Shown in pieces: positions 53,561 to 64,000 of a stretch of DNA of 64,000 bases. Both the position numbers and the translations under genes were made by a program. The stretch is from assembly GCF_000003195.3 (NCBI RefSeq), contig NC_012872.2, positions 25,663,258-25,727,257 on the forward strand, read 5' to 3'. Origin of the DNA: Sorghum bicolor. Its lineage: Eukaryota; Streptophyta; Magnoliopsida; Poales; Poaceae. Numbering within the stretch: position 1 is the stretch's first letter; the number at the start of each line of letters is the position of its first letter. A model generated the notes under the pieces. The model was not told where the DNA came from. It worked only from the letters and a program-made list of their open reading frames with translations, and made no database searches.

Positions 53561-54423
53561 AGCAGTTTTCTCGTTTGACAAAAAACAATAGTTTTATCAT
53601 TTCATAAAGAACAAAATTAAGAAAATATTTTTGTGTGTAATACACGGAGATCTTTTAGCAATTAAAGAAAAATAAAACCATGAACGTCATCAGACATCTT
53701 TGAGAACTCTCTTACATCAGGCAGCACTATATAAAAATTCATTGTACAATCTCAAAGTTCAATTTAGGGGGGTGAGATTTGAAAAATAAAACGTCTAAGT
53801 AGAAAGTATACATGCAACCATAATGAACTTCAAAAGAGTTTGTGCTGAACTGGGCCCAAAACAAAAAGACTCTCAAAATCTCTGATCGACGTATAGTTAA
53901 CATCAATTTATATACTCTTAAACCACTCAACAGCAGCTGGGCAGAGGAGTCGTTAGACAGTGACACAGCGGGTCTTTACCGCATGTGTACCTGCTTCACA
54001 ACTCAAGAGGAAATTTGATCTTATCCAAACTTGAAAAGAAATATCTTACAAGCCGTCTAGAAAATTAGCTTTTCTTCAAGCCAATCCAAAATCAGTGGTG
54101 ACAAGGCCACTAAAATGGTATACATGTTGTACAGAGTTATAGGTTGGGTAGCTAATGTTGCCAACATAATGAATGCTAATGATCCAGGGTATAATTGCAG
54201 TGAGCATATAATCACTAATCATAAAATTACGAATACAAGCAGCAGGTCAAAAATGGTATCAGTCACTAAAATATTTCCAAAAAAAAGAAAATCTTATAAC
54301 ACTATGATATATACTCTACCTAATACATGGCATACACCTATTGTTGTTGTAAGCTAGCATTGGCCCAATTAACGTGACAACGATTGATTAAAGAATAAGT
54401 ATGTGCTGACACTCTCAATCAAT
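53561..54423. other. AT-rich sequence, nothing recognised
   Basis: No paired ends, coding similarity or RNA structure seen. The short frame over 54115-54357 shows no family signature. Confidence 0.5.
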
Positions 54424-55250
54424 GGATTAAGTCTAACAGTGATCACTTCGGCAGTCAAACCATTAGACTTAAGTCCATATAATCCCGGTAGTCCATCAAA
54501 TCTCGAAGGATCTCAAACTTTTCCACTTGCACAGCCAAGATAGTAATAAGTTCAGCGGTTGTTGTTCATGCATTACATAACTTTACAAATAATTTGTTTA
54601 CATCGGAGTTCAAATAAAGTTATTACAATATCAAGTCTTTAAGTAGTACCGTAAGAAAATAGTTTCTGAAACATGCATACTTAGTTTGGTTACAGTGCCA
54701 GAGTCTAATCAATCCCACAATAGCAAAAGATAAGTCAGAGTGACCATGCCCACACTTAGTTTGGTTATAGAACTAGAGTTTGATCAATCCCACAACAGCA
54801 AAAGATAAGTCAGAGTGACCACGTCCTTGGTCTATGCATCTCCCATAGTTGGGTAGAGACAGTTAATGCAGTACCCACAGTACATCTTCCCATCTGCAAA
54901 ATAATATGGGAACAAAGCCCTAAGTACAAGAATGTACTCAGCTAGACTTACCCGTTATAAACCATAAATAATTGACTCTAAGGATCATGTAAGGCTTGAT
55001 AGTGGACTAGGTGGACACAAACTTGCGTAAAAGCTTAAGTCACCAAGTGAGCAACCTATCAAGTATTTTAGCTCAAGTTAAATGATTATTAACCTGTCAT
55101 CTAGATTAGCACCTACACTATAGCAATCACTTGATTCAAATAGTAGTACGAAATTAGTGTAACATTTCCAACTTCATCAACATACCATAACCATCCAGTG
55201 TTCCATAAACATTACTACAATGATGAAGCTCAAGTCAAGTGCTCACTATC

Positions 55251-55636
55251 TGTGGAGGTATAAACCCCTATACCCTCATGGCTCGACATGGGCCGCACCA
55301 TCGGAGGTGGCTCAAGCCACAAGATGAAGACGCGCGACACACGACGCTAGTCGGTGTGCACCACAAGGCTACAAGAAGATATTATACCAAATAGGATACT
55401 TTATTTGTAACTTTGTCCCTTCATATTATACAAGGAGGGGCAGAGGTCCCCTCGACACATGACAGTTCATCATTAATACAATCAGACGCAAGACGTAGGC
55501 ATTATGCCCTCACGGTGGCCGAATCTGGATACTGTGTCTTCGTCACCATCTAGTTCATAGCTTATGCACCTGTCTATCGACAATCTACTACCTTGGGCAT
55601 ACCCCTAGGTAGACTGTCGACCATATTTCGTCAACA
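55251..55636. mobile_element. Solo LTR, 386 bp
   Basis: TGTGGAGG...CGTCAACA with duplication ctatc (55246-55250 and 55637-55641). Copy B at 59188 has the uninterrupted site (cactatctaggagc), which proves insertion. Confidence 0.9.
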
Positions 55637-56334
55637 CTATCTAGGAGCGATGGCAATTCGAATCGATTCCTAACCAGCTGGTGATTTATTCCCCACACGA
55701 ACCATACTTATCAAGTGAGCCACAGGTCACCCAATGCACTATTCAGGACCGCGGGTTCAATAGGCACCACTGTACCCAGGGACTGTTTTGGTGACCAAGG
55801 CGTACCAATGTTGCATGCCGCTCCCCCGTCAGTCTTCTCATCCATATCCAATACAGTGCGTGGATCGAATTGATTCCTGGCGTGAATAGTGCCCTGGCTT
55901 CACGACCGAAATGACTTATCCTTCCAGTTAAGTGTGTGGCATGCATTCAACATGACAAGAGGGTCGTCAACGATCGGTCCTTAATCGACACAGACAGGAC
56001 CACCATGGTCCAACACCCCCATAAGGTTCTGTTCGGTCTAACTTGTTTCTCAACACTTGGTTATAACCACGACAACAAACATATTGCCAACCCTTTGGTG
56101 TCCACCTATAGCTCACAAGTGACAGGAAATCATCCGACTTCTACCGTGCTAAGCAAGCTAAGCATTGACTCCGAGCGTATACTACATAGCACAAGTAGAA
56201 AGGGGTGTTCCAAGGGATAATTAATGCATCAACAGTTGCAAGCAACTTCTATAACTTTATGTAGCAACATAACCATCATGATATATACATATAGCGGAAA
56301 TTAGGGACAGACTTAAAATGCTTTGGGGCATGCC

Positions 56335-57822
56335 TATTGACACTTCTAACACCACTTAAGCTAAGTTGTCGTCTCTAGCATGGTGCTAGAAGTGTTAGTA
56401 TAGAAACTGCTCCTCTAGTAAAATAAATATAGGATCCGCAAGCGTACAGATAGAATACTATTGTAGCACTTCATCGGAAAGTATTCCTGGCATCGTTAAT
56501 TTATATTTAGCTCAAGGGAAAGAATTAAGGATTTAAACAATGAGATAAACTTACAAAACATGACTACTTATAAGTGATTGATTGCACAGTCACATACTTT
56601 GGTAAGGGGTAAACCATGATAAATAAAGAATATGAACTATAAAGCTCAAGGAATAAATCACACAGAGAATAGAGATAGACTACTCAACAAAAGGTAGGTC
56701 GACGTCTGATTAGTTCAAGAGATAGAATTTCTAAGTAGGTTCTAATCTACTAAGTCATTCATCTACTCTAACACTACACTATCATATATAGCACAAAAGA
56801 CTCTTCATCTATGTATAAGGATCATTGCTATAAAAAGCCAAGACATAGCAGGACTTCCTACGCAACTTTGGTTTTGCTAGTCCTACCAATGGGGGATGAA
56901 ATACGACAGACTCAACGGAATTATCACTTTCACGATCTACCACATAACCCAACCAATAGGGTGCATTTGTTGGTAAACAGCATCTAAGCACCATGCTTAC
57001 ATGTAATCTACCACGTAACCCTCCAGCAAATAGAGATAAGCGCTGTGCAAACATATACATAAACTCATTATCAATCATAACCATATAAAATGTAGAACTA
57101 GAATAATCTAGGAACATAATAAATAGAAACATAATGATATTAGAATAAAGTCACAAGAAAAGATACAAGATAATACCAATCCTTGATGATGGAGATCCGG
57201 AATTCTAAGCACAGGCACTCGACTCTTCCTCTATCTAGTCTAAACCTATGTAGAACTTGAAGAATTGGAGTAGCTATTCTAATTCTCTGGTGGAGAGAGA
57301 TATCTAAACCCTGGCTCTGCTCATGGCTACCTCTACTTCTAAATTCTCAAATGAATTAGAGAATGAATTTGCCTTTTTTCTGGGGGGGCTGCTTTTACAG
57401 CCTCTCGGAGGCACCACAGTCGTTGGATCGAACCGTCCTAAACGGACGATTATTTTTGCTCCTCAAAGTCGGTGGAGGAAGAATCTGCGAGACTCCCCCT
57501 GATTGGTCTAGGGGGAGGGGCGGCCGCCTAGGAGGCTTGGGCGCCCGCCTAGGCACACTGCTAGGTAGGCCCTAGCTTCCAGTGGTCACCTTCCTAAGTC
57601 TTCTAGATGGTTCTTTTTTATGCGTAGGTTTGTTTCTCTCTGTGTAAATTTGATATGTGGGTCTCCTTTGGTATTTTCTAATAACCCAACTGCAAAACCA
57701 AACATTCACCAAAACTCATGGAAATTATCACTGAAAGCCCTAAGTCTATGGTGATGTTCATTTTATACCCCCTTTTCTCTCTTTAGTTGACATATAAAAT
57801 TGATGGTTAACAACCGTCAATA
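56335..57822 (-). mobile_element. Solo LTR, 1488 bp, gypsy-like family
   Basis: Ends TATTGAC / GTCAATA; perfect duplication atgcc (56330-56334 and 57823-57827). Minus-oriented relative of the 845-2506 and 3861-5367 LTRs. It has the mutated start TA in place of TG at both ends. Copy B (about 60013-60020) shows the empty site. Confidence 0.9.
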
Positions 57823-59300
57823 ATGCCTTTCTCAAACAAGCTCGCACGGTGATCCGGACACTCCTGCAGCTCCTCTTCCTACTCTTCTACCTTGGTAGCC
57901 TCCTGCACCATGGTTGCTTCTGGGTCGTTGAGTTTGGTCACTGCTTCAATCTCCTGCGAGCCTGTATGATATATATGCTTAAATAAGTAGTTAAAAGTAC
58001 ACATGATACATGATTATGCAGGTGGTCAATAGGATGGTCATGATTGACTAAGTACTTGAGTAAGTGCATACTTCTTCTCTAGTGAAGGAGTAGTATGATG
58101 CAAGGAAAAGAATTACTCATTTCTACAAGCTAGTCAACATCATCCAAGAACATGTACCCTAATTACAAATCATTTACTTCATTCTTTTCTACTTCTATCA
58201 ATGCAAACTAATAGGTTTTGCAATGCTTCAAAGATACACCAAACTACTTATATTACTTTCAAGTTCTCACAAAGTAGTTAATTATTTATTTAATTATTAC
58301 TAGGCACATAACAACAACATATATTTTTGGTGTTCGATTGTAAAAATTACAGTAGCTCACATATAGCTAACATAGCCTACCATAAAAATTTTACTATACT
58401 TGGACACACAACCAGGTCAACACAAAAATAACAAGTATATAAGGGATTAAGTCTAATAGTGACACTTCCACAGTCAAACCATCAGACTTAAGCCCATATA
58501 ATCCCGATAGTTTGTAAAATCTCGAAGGATCTCAAAATTTTCCACTCGTATAGCCAAGATCGTAATAAGTTCAGCGGTCACCATTCATATATTACAAGAA
58601 AGTTTGCAAATAATTCGGTTACATCAGAGTTCAAATAAAGTTATTACAATACCAAGTTTTTAAGTAGTAGCGAAAGCAAATAGTTTCTGACACACACTTA
58701 GTTCGCTTACAATGCTAGAGTCTGATCAATCCAACAACAACAAAAGATAAGTTAGAGTGACCACACCTTGGTCTATGCATCTCCCGTAGCTGGGTAGAGA
58801 CAGTTAATGCAGTACCCATAGTACATCTGTCCATCTACAAAACAACATGGGAATAGAGCCCTGAGTATGAGAATATACTCAGCTAGACTTACCCATCATA
58901 AACTAAAATAATTGACTCCAAGGATCATGTAAGGCTTGATAGTGGACTAGCTGGACACAAACTTGCGTAAAAGCTTAAGTCAGCAAGTAAGGAACCTTTC
59001 AAGTATTTTAGCTCAAGTTAATGATTATTAACCTATCATCTAGATTAGCACCTACACTATAGCAATCACTTGTCAAATAGTAGTACCAAATTATTGTAGC
59101 ATTTCCAACTTCATCAACATACCATAACCGTCCAATGTTCCATAAACATTACTACGATGACAAAGCTCAAGTCAAGTGCTCACTATCTAGGAGCGATGGC
59201 GATTCGAATTGATTCCTAACCATCTAGTGATTTATTCCTTACACAAACCACACTCATTGATCAAGTGAGCTACAGGTCACCAAATGCACTATTTAGGACT

Positions 59301-59421
59301 GGAGCCTGTTCATTGATCTGAAAAGTCATGGCTAAAATTACTGATCGCTGGTTTATTGTGAGAGAAAAACACTACTGGCTAGCAGAAAACGTACGGCTTA
59401 TAAGACAAGCAAACAATAAGT
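59301..59421. mobile_element. Short MITE, about 120 bp, in copy B only
   Basis: Begins ggagcctgttcattgatctg, ends cttataagacaagcaaacaa-taagtc, and has the 'gtgagagaaaaacact' core common in a short grass MITE. It is absent from copy A at 55746-55752, so it arrived after the duplication. Confidence 0.65.
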
Positions 59422-60433
59422 CATGGGTTCGACAGGCACCATAGTATCCAGGGACCATTCTGGCAACCAAGGCGTACCAAGGTTGTGTGTTGTGCTCCCG
59501 TCAATCTTGTCCTCCATCTCCAATATAGTGCGTGGATCGGATCGATTCTTGGACCGAATAGTTTCTTGGCTTCATGTTCGGAATGACTTATCCTTCTATT
59601 TAAGTGTGGGGCATGTGTTCAACATGATAAGAGGACCGCCAATGATCGGTCCATAATCGACACAGGCAGGACCACTATGGTTCAACACCCCCATAAGGTT
59701 ATGTCCGGTCTCAACTTGTTTCTCAATACTTGATAATAACCATAATAGAAAACATATTGCCAACCATTTGGTGTCCACCTATAGCTCGCAGGTGATAGGA
59801 AATCACCCGACTTCTACCGTACTAAGCAAGCTAAGCATTGACTCCAAGCCTATACTACATAGGACAAGGTAAGTAGAAAGGGGTGTTCCAAGAGATAATT
59901 AATGCATCAATAGTTGCAAGCAAATCCTATAACTTAATGTAGCAACATAACCATCATGATATGTAAATATAAGTTAGCGGAAATTAGGGGGAGACTTAGA
60001 ATGCTCGGGGACTTGCCTTTCCCAAACAAGCAAGGATGGTGATTCGGACACTCCTACAACTCCTCTTCATGCTCTTCTACCTCAATGGCCTCCTGCACCA
60101 CGGCTGCTTCCGACTCCTCGAGTTCAGTCACTGCTTCATTCTCCTGTGAGCCTATATGATGCATTTGCTTAAATAAGTAAGTAGTTAAAAGTACATATGG
60201 TACATGATTATGCAGGTGGTCAATAGGAATGGTCACGATTGACTAAGTACTTGAGTAAGTGCATACTTCTTCTCTAGTGAAGGAGTAGTATGATGCAAGG
60301 AAAAGCAATACTCATTTCTACAAGGTAGTCAACATTATCCAAGAACATGTACCCTAATTACAAATCATTTACTTTATTCTTTTCTACTTCTATCAATGCA
60401 AACCAGCAGTTTTACAATGCTTCAAAGATACAC

Positions 60434-60780
60434 CAAACTACTTATATTACTTTCAAGTTCTCACAAAGCAGTTAATTATTTATTTAATTATTATTAGGCA
60501 CATAAGAACAACATATATTTTTGGTGTCTGATAAAACTGTAAAAATTACAGTAGCTCACATATAGCTAACATAGCCTACCAAAACAATTTCACTGTACTT
60601 GGACACACAAACTACTTATATTACTTTCAAGTTCTCACAAAGCAGTTAATTATTTATTTAATTATTACTAGGCACATAATAACAACATATATTTTTGGCG
60701 TTCAATAAATACTGTAAAAATTAGCTCACATATAGCTAACATAGACTACCAAAACAATTTCACTGTACTTAGACACACAA
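60434..60780. repeat. 174-bp tandem duplication
   Basis: Two units (60434-60607 and 60608-60780) starting caaactacttatattacttt. Copy A has a single unit near 58242-58415. Confidence 0.88.
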
Positions 60781-60800
60781 CCTGGTCTACACAAAAATAA

Positions 60801-61690
60801 CAAGTGTACTAGCATAAATCATTAGAAATACCCTATATATATGCAAATGTGGCAAACAACAGATTTCATATTTTTCTTAAATACCTTATAACATAAGAAG
60901 GCCCTACCAAAATTCTCAAGTCATTTCCATGCACAAATTATTTATTAGAAAACTTAAACCAATGCCAATCAAGCATTTAGTTCACTAACAATTATTTTTG
61001 TATAGTACATATCATGTTCTACATTTTTCACAGAGGCTTCACAACATCACAAAGCCACTAAAACAAGAAGCACATTTTTCTGAAATATATTTTATTTTCT
61101 ACATATTTTCTAGGAAATTAGCATTTTCATGATTTAAATAAACCTATGCAGAAAAGTATCACCAACATGACAGTAATCACACCAAGTTGTAGATCTACAA
61201 TTATGGAGCACAACAAATTTGTTTCATCATTTTTGGAGCTTTCCTTAAGTTATGGATTTTTAAAGCTTAAATACTAGGGACACCCAATCGACACCCAGGG
61301 AGAGCTCCTAGTGAGTGACAGTGGGCCCTTGGGCCCACCCGTCATCCTCTCCAGCGTGGGGGAGATCCCCAGTGATGAGATCTTGCTGCCAGCGAGCTCT
61401 CTCATGTCGGGGTGAGCACTGGTGGCTTCCCCACAACAGGACGAGCGTGTTGGTGCCTGAGTTGGGGTCTCTTGAGCCCTGCAGGGGGCTCGCCGTGGCC
61501 TGGCTGTCTCTAGCCACCACGTGGGGCTACGAGATGTGTAGGAGCACCCCCATGGTCAAGCAGATCGAAAGCACGCAAAAATGGAGGAAAAAAGGGGGTA
61601 GCTGGGGGTCCTTGTCGCAGTCGTGAGCACGCAAAGCTCCGACCAAACTCCGGCCATGCCTAGCGGTCACCGTGGGGCTTATCATCGCGG
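60801..61690. other. Non-coding stretch before zinc-knuckle gene
   Basis: AT-rich to about 61,270, then GC-rich with the phrase 'gtgggcccttgggcccaccc' near 61321. Frames on both strands over 61308-61626 look like chance. No promoter called. Confidence 0.45.
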
Positions 61691-62769
61691 TTGAGTGTGC
61701 GCCGAGGCTCCGCGAGGCGAAAGGGTAGCTTGTGGTATGCTCAGCGCCGAGGTTGGGCGGAGGATGTGGTCGGTGGCGAGCTCCGAAGGCTCAGCGATAT
61801 TGGTGCTGCAATGGCGCTGCAGCTGCGGCTACTGGCGAGGCAGAGTGAGGCAGAAGAGGGAAGGGGACAAAGTGGACGGGTGCACAGGGAGTGGGACTCT
61901 GTTAGTCTCATCCTTCAAGCTTGGCTTGGCGGCAATGCTAAGGACTTTGATGTCATCCACCTCTCTGGATGGATGTTCAAATTTTCTGTGTTTTGCAAGA
62001 ATGTGGGTTTCATGATTTACATGCTTAAAAGTCATTCTTGTAAGAGTTTTGCCATCTTCTTCCACCTCTGGAGTGGTGGAGGTCCGAATTGGCGCAAGGA
62101 TCATTCTCTCTGGCTACAGGAACAGGATGCTGAGTGGCATCTTGTAGGATCTAAGTCCAAGAAATCCTATGCCGATGTAGCCAAGTCATCCATCAAAAAT
62201 CAGTTTTCTTGCGCCTATCTTACCCCTCCAACTATGCTACCAGGTTCCTCGAGTCCCCTCGTAGAGTTTTCCCGGGTCCCGCCGGGCTTCCAATCGTTCG
62301 CTCTGCTCCTAAACCTTTCAAAAGATCCCAGCACTCTCGTCCCAATGGCCTCCAAAGTTGGGTCAGAAAGAAGAATGTTCAGATGCAGAAGTCAGTCTCG
62401 GCTGTGCCTCAGACTCCAATTTCAAATTCAAACGCTGATCCTCCCCCTAATCCAGCGACTCCAAATCCGGCCTGCTTGAAGCCGTTGATTGAGTGCAGTA
62501 ATTGCTTGGGCCTGGGCCACGATAGGAAGTTTTGCCAAAACTCGGTAAGATGCAGGCAGTGCTGGAACTGCGGACATACCTCGATTTCCTACCTCAACAG
62601 TTTACGTGACAGAAGGAAATATAGAGTGGTTTCCCGTCGAGAAGGTGAAGAGTCACGTAGGGAGGGTACTTATACCGGGAAGGCCCTTTCTCTCGTTACC
62701 TCTGACACATCCGCCTCCCCCAGTATCCCTGTTCATCCAAAAAACCCCAATCCTGCAATGGCGAACTAG
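61691..62769 (+). pseudogene. Zinc-knuckle protein 5' part, frameshifted
   Basis: The first frame (61691-62479) contains FDVIHLSGWMFKFSVFCKNV, SFAIFFHLWSGGGPNWRKDH and EWHLVGSKSKKSYADVAKSS. The conserved sequence then continues in a second frame (from about 62209) with NYATRFLESPRRVFPG, so a frameshift falls near 62220-62300. It carries a CCHC knuckle CSNCLGLGHDRKFC (62493-62534) and a second, degenerate one (CRQCWNCGHTSISY; last Cys is Tyr). A MAN start-like motif is followed by a TAG at 62767-62769. I recognise this as a family abundant in grass genomes, function unknown; it may travel with mobile elements. Confidence 0.6.
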
Positions 62770-64000
62770 GCTTGTGATCCTCGCCCGTTCGTCCCGGCTG
62801 GCTTCACCCTCGAAGACCGCTCCCAGCGTCCCCACCTTCGCCAGGAGGTGTTCATCACCGGCTGCTACACCCTCTGCAATGATTATCTTGCGATCATCAA
62901 GCTCAACCCTCCGGTGGACAAGAGGGACTTCAAGGACCTAGCCAAGGAACTGCACACTTTCTTCCATGAAGTGCATCAAGTTCGAACTTCAGAGATCCTC
63001 CTTTGTGCTCTCGGTGATGCCTATGTCAGATTCCTAAGTCCACTAGACAGGGAGCGCTTTTTGGGTCCTATTTTTCAGTTTGGAAACTATGCAATGTCAG
63101 TAGCTAAGCATGATGCCGGCGAGAATGCTAGGTCCTTTCAGTTAGATCGTGAAGCTTGGGTCCTTTTGGTTGCTTTCCCAGAAGATCTTAAAAACTCAGC
63201 TATGATCGCTAAGGCAGTCTCTGGTTTCGGTATTATGGTAGACTGGCATGAAATGGAGAATGTAGCTAGAGTTGTGGTCAAAATCTATTTAAATGATGAT
63301 GCAAAAATTCCAGATTCTATCAAAGTCAATGCAGGAGTACCCCAGATAGGCAGATCCTGGACTGTCCCTTGCTATGCCCTCAAAAGACAGAGTGTTCAAG
63401 AGCTGATGGATGAAGATGCTTTCGTCACTGTTGGTCCCCTCCATCCCACTCCACCTCAAGCCCCGAGGTGGATGGGTCCAGCAGACCCTACCGGCTCCGG
63501 TACCACCCCAAGAGGCTCCAACAGTGCTGGAAACATGCAGTTGGATGATGGAGGTAGGGGACGCTGGCAACAGAAGTCAGCTCCTGTTAATGCTGATCCA
63601 GATAGGACCATCAGTGATGACCTGGAGCCCAACCCAAATTTGAGGAACAACCCAATCTCCAAGTTGCCAGATGATGTCACTACAATGCCCAAGATGAAAT
63701 CTGTGATTGTGGGTCCTTCCCATGCGAGGGAGCCCCTGATCAGGGTCGTCCCCTCTCTGCTGAAAGAAAAGGTATTCAATCTTATTCAGAGCTCCTTACC
63801 ATCTATGACCTTTAGATTCATTGAACTTCTCATTATGGATCATGACACTCCCATTCCTGACTATTTCAATGATTCTCACCTCCTAATCCACCTGGCGTTT
63901 GCACTTTATCCTCGGTTTGGAGATCATGCAATGAAGAAGATTGCCCTGGACTACCTAGATCCTGATGAAGAATCAGATGACCAGGAGTCTGAACCTGAGC
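62758..64000 (+). CDS. Grass-specific ORF, open at window end (partial)
   Basis: After ATG GCG AAC TAG (62758-62769), the same frame is open for 410 codons to the window edge. It begins CDPRPFVPAGFTLEDRSQRP and carries RQEVFITGCYTLCNDYLAII and TFFHEVHQVRTSEILLCALG, then a Pro/Gly linker and an acidic C-terminal stretch (YLDPDEESDDQESEPE). Related grass proteins, as I recall, begin MANPRPFVPAGF, so the TAG sits inside the conserved start. An alternative is read-through or a start further in (MSVAKHDAGENA at about 63091). The domain may be the one called DUF7597, but I could not check. Function unknown. Confidence 0.6.

Larger units (their letters stand above)
54424..58442. repeat. Tandem repeat copy A (2.1 kb without insertions)
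   Basis: Starts ggattaagtctaacagtgat and aligns along its length with 58443-60800 (ggattaagtctaatagtgac). It carries two insertions absent from copy B: a 386-bp solo LTR (55251-55636) and a 1488-bp solo LTR (56335-57822). Removing them leaves about 2.13 kb. No coding similarity. The 'actcagctagacttaccc' phrase resembles non-coding parts of grass LTR elements. Confidence 0.78.
58443..60800. repeat. Tandem repeat copy B (about 2.2 kb)
   Basis: Second copy of the unit at 54424-58442. Differences: a 120-bp MITE-like insert at 59301-59421 and a doubled 174-bp block at 60434-60780. Both copies end near 'cacaaaaataacaagt'. Confidence 0.78.

Overview
This window is plant nuclear DNA, from a grass. 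The evidence is GT-AG introns in an ordinary host gene, SIRE/Opie-type copia LTRs and gag, Stowaway and Tourist MITEs, an Au-type SINE tail, and a zinc-knuckle ORF family I associate with grass genomes. The density of nested retroelements suggests a large-genome panicoid such as the sorghum, sugarcane or maize group. That placement is inference. I see no bacterial, organellar or CRISPR-like content.

Layout. (1) 1-14,160: nested LTR retrotransposons. Two minus-strand SIRE/Opie-like copia elements carry gag and zinc knuckles and have been cut by LTRs of one gypsy-like family of about 1.5-1.66 kb. Two of these are clean solo LTRs with perfect 5-bp duplications, at 845-2506 and 3861-5367. A gypsy remnant ends about 400 bp before the host gene. 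(2) 14,562-52,390 plus strand: one host gene in ten exons. The exons join in frame into 309 codons plus stop and encode an atypical SDR / NAD(P)-binding Rossmann protein with a mitochondrial-type leader. Coding sequence is 930 nt of about 38 kb. Introns 5, 6 and 7 are 12.5, 7.9 and 7.3 kb because retroelements sit in them: copia elements at 20535-25556, 27183-29379, 31730-32262, 33052-38473 and 40284-45505, a 520-bp LTR mini-element at 45586-46105, a gypsy LTR-gag piece, an L1 fragment and several DNA elements. Intron 8 holds another gypsy gag plus LTR. (3) 52,391-61,690: host 3' end, then an uncharacterised repeat present as two tandem 2.1-kb copies, with two solo LTRs in the first copy. (4) About 61,900-64,000: a zinc-knuckle gene or pseudogene whose main reading frame is still open at the window edge.

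The host gene is the only clearly intact cellular gene. All retrotransposon reading frames seen are broken by stops, frameshifts or deletions. The points most worth a second look are the LTR element with a 52-bp interior (45581-46110), an Ac-like hAT MITE packed with AAACGG motifs (11437-11631), a stack of nested DNA elements around 29.4-30.7 kb, and the open frame at the right edge. Coordinates come from hand counting and should be good to a base or two where duplications are given. No database search was run, so family names rest on recognition of motifs.
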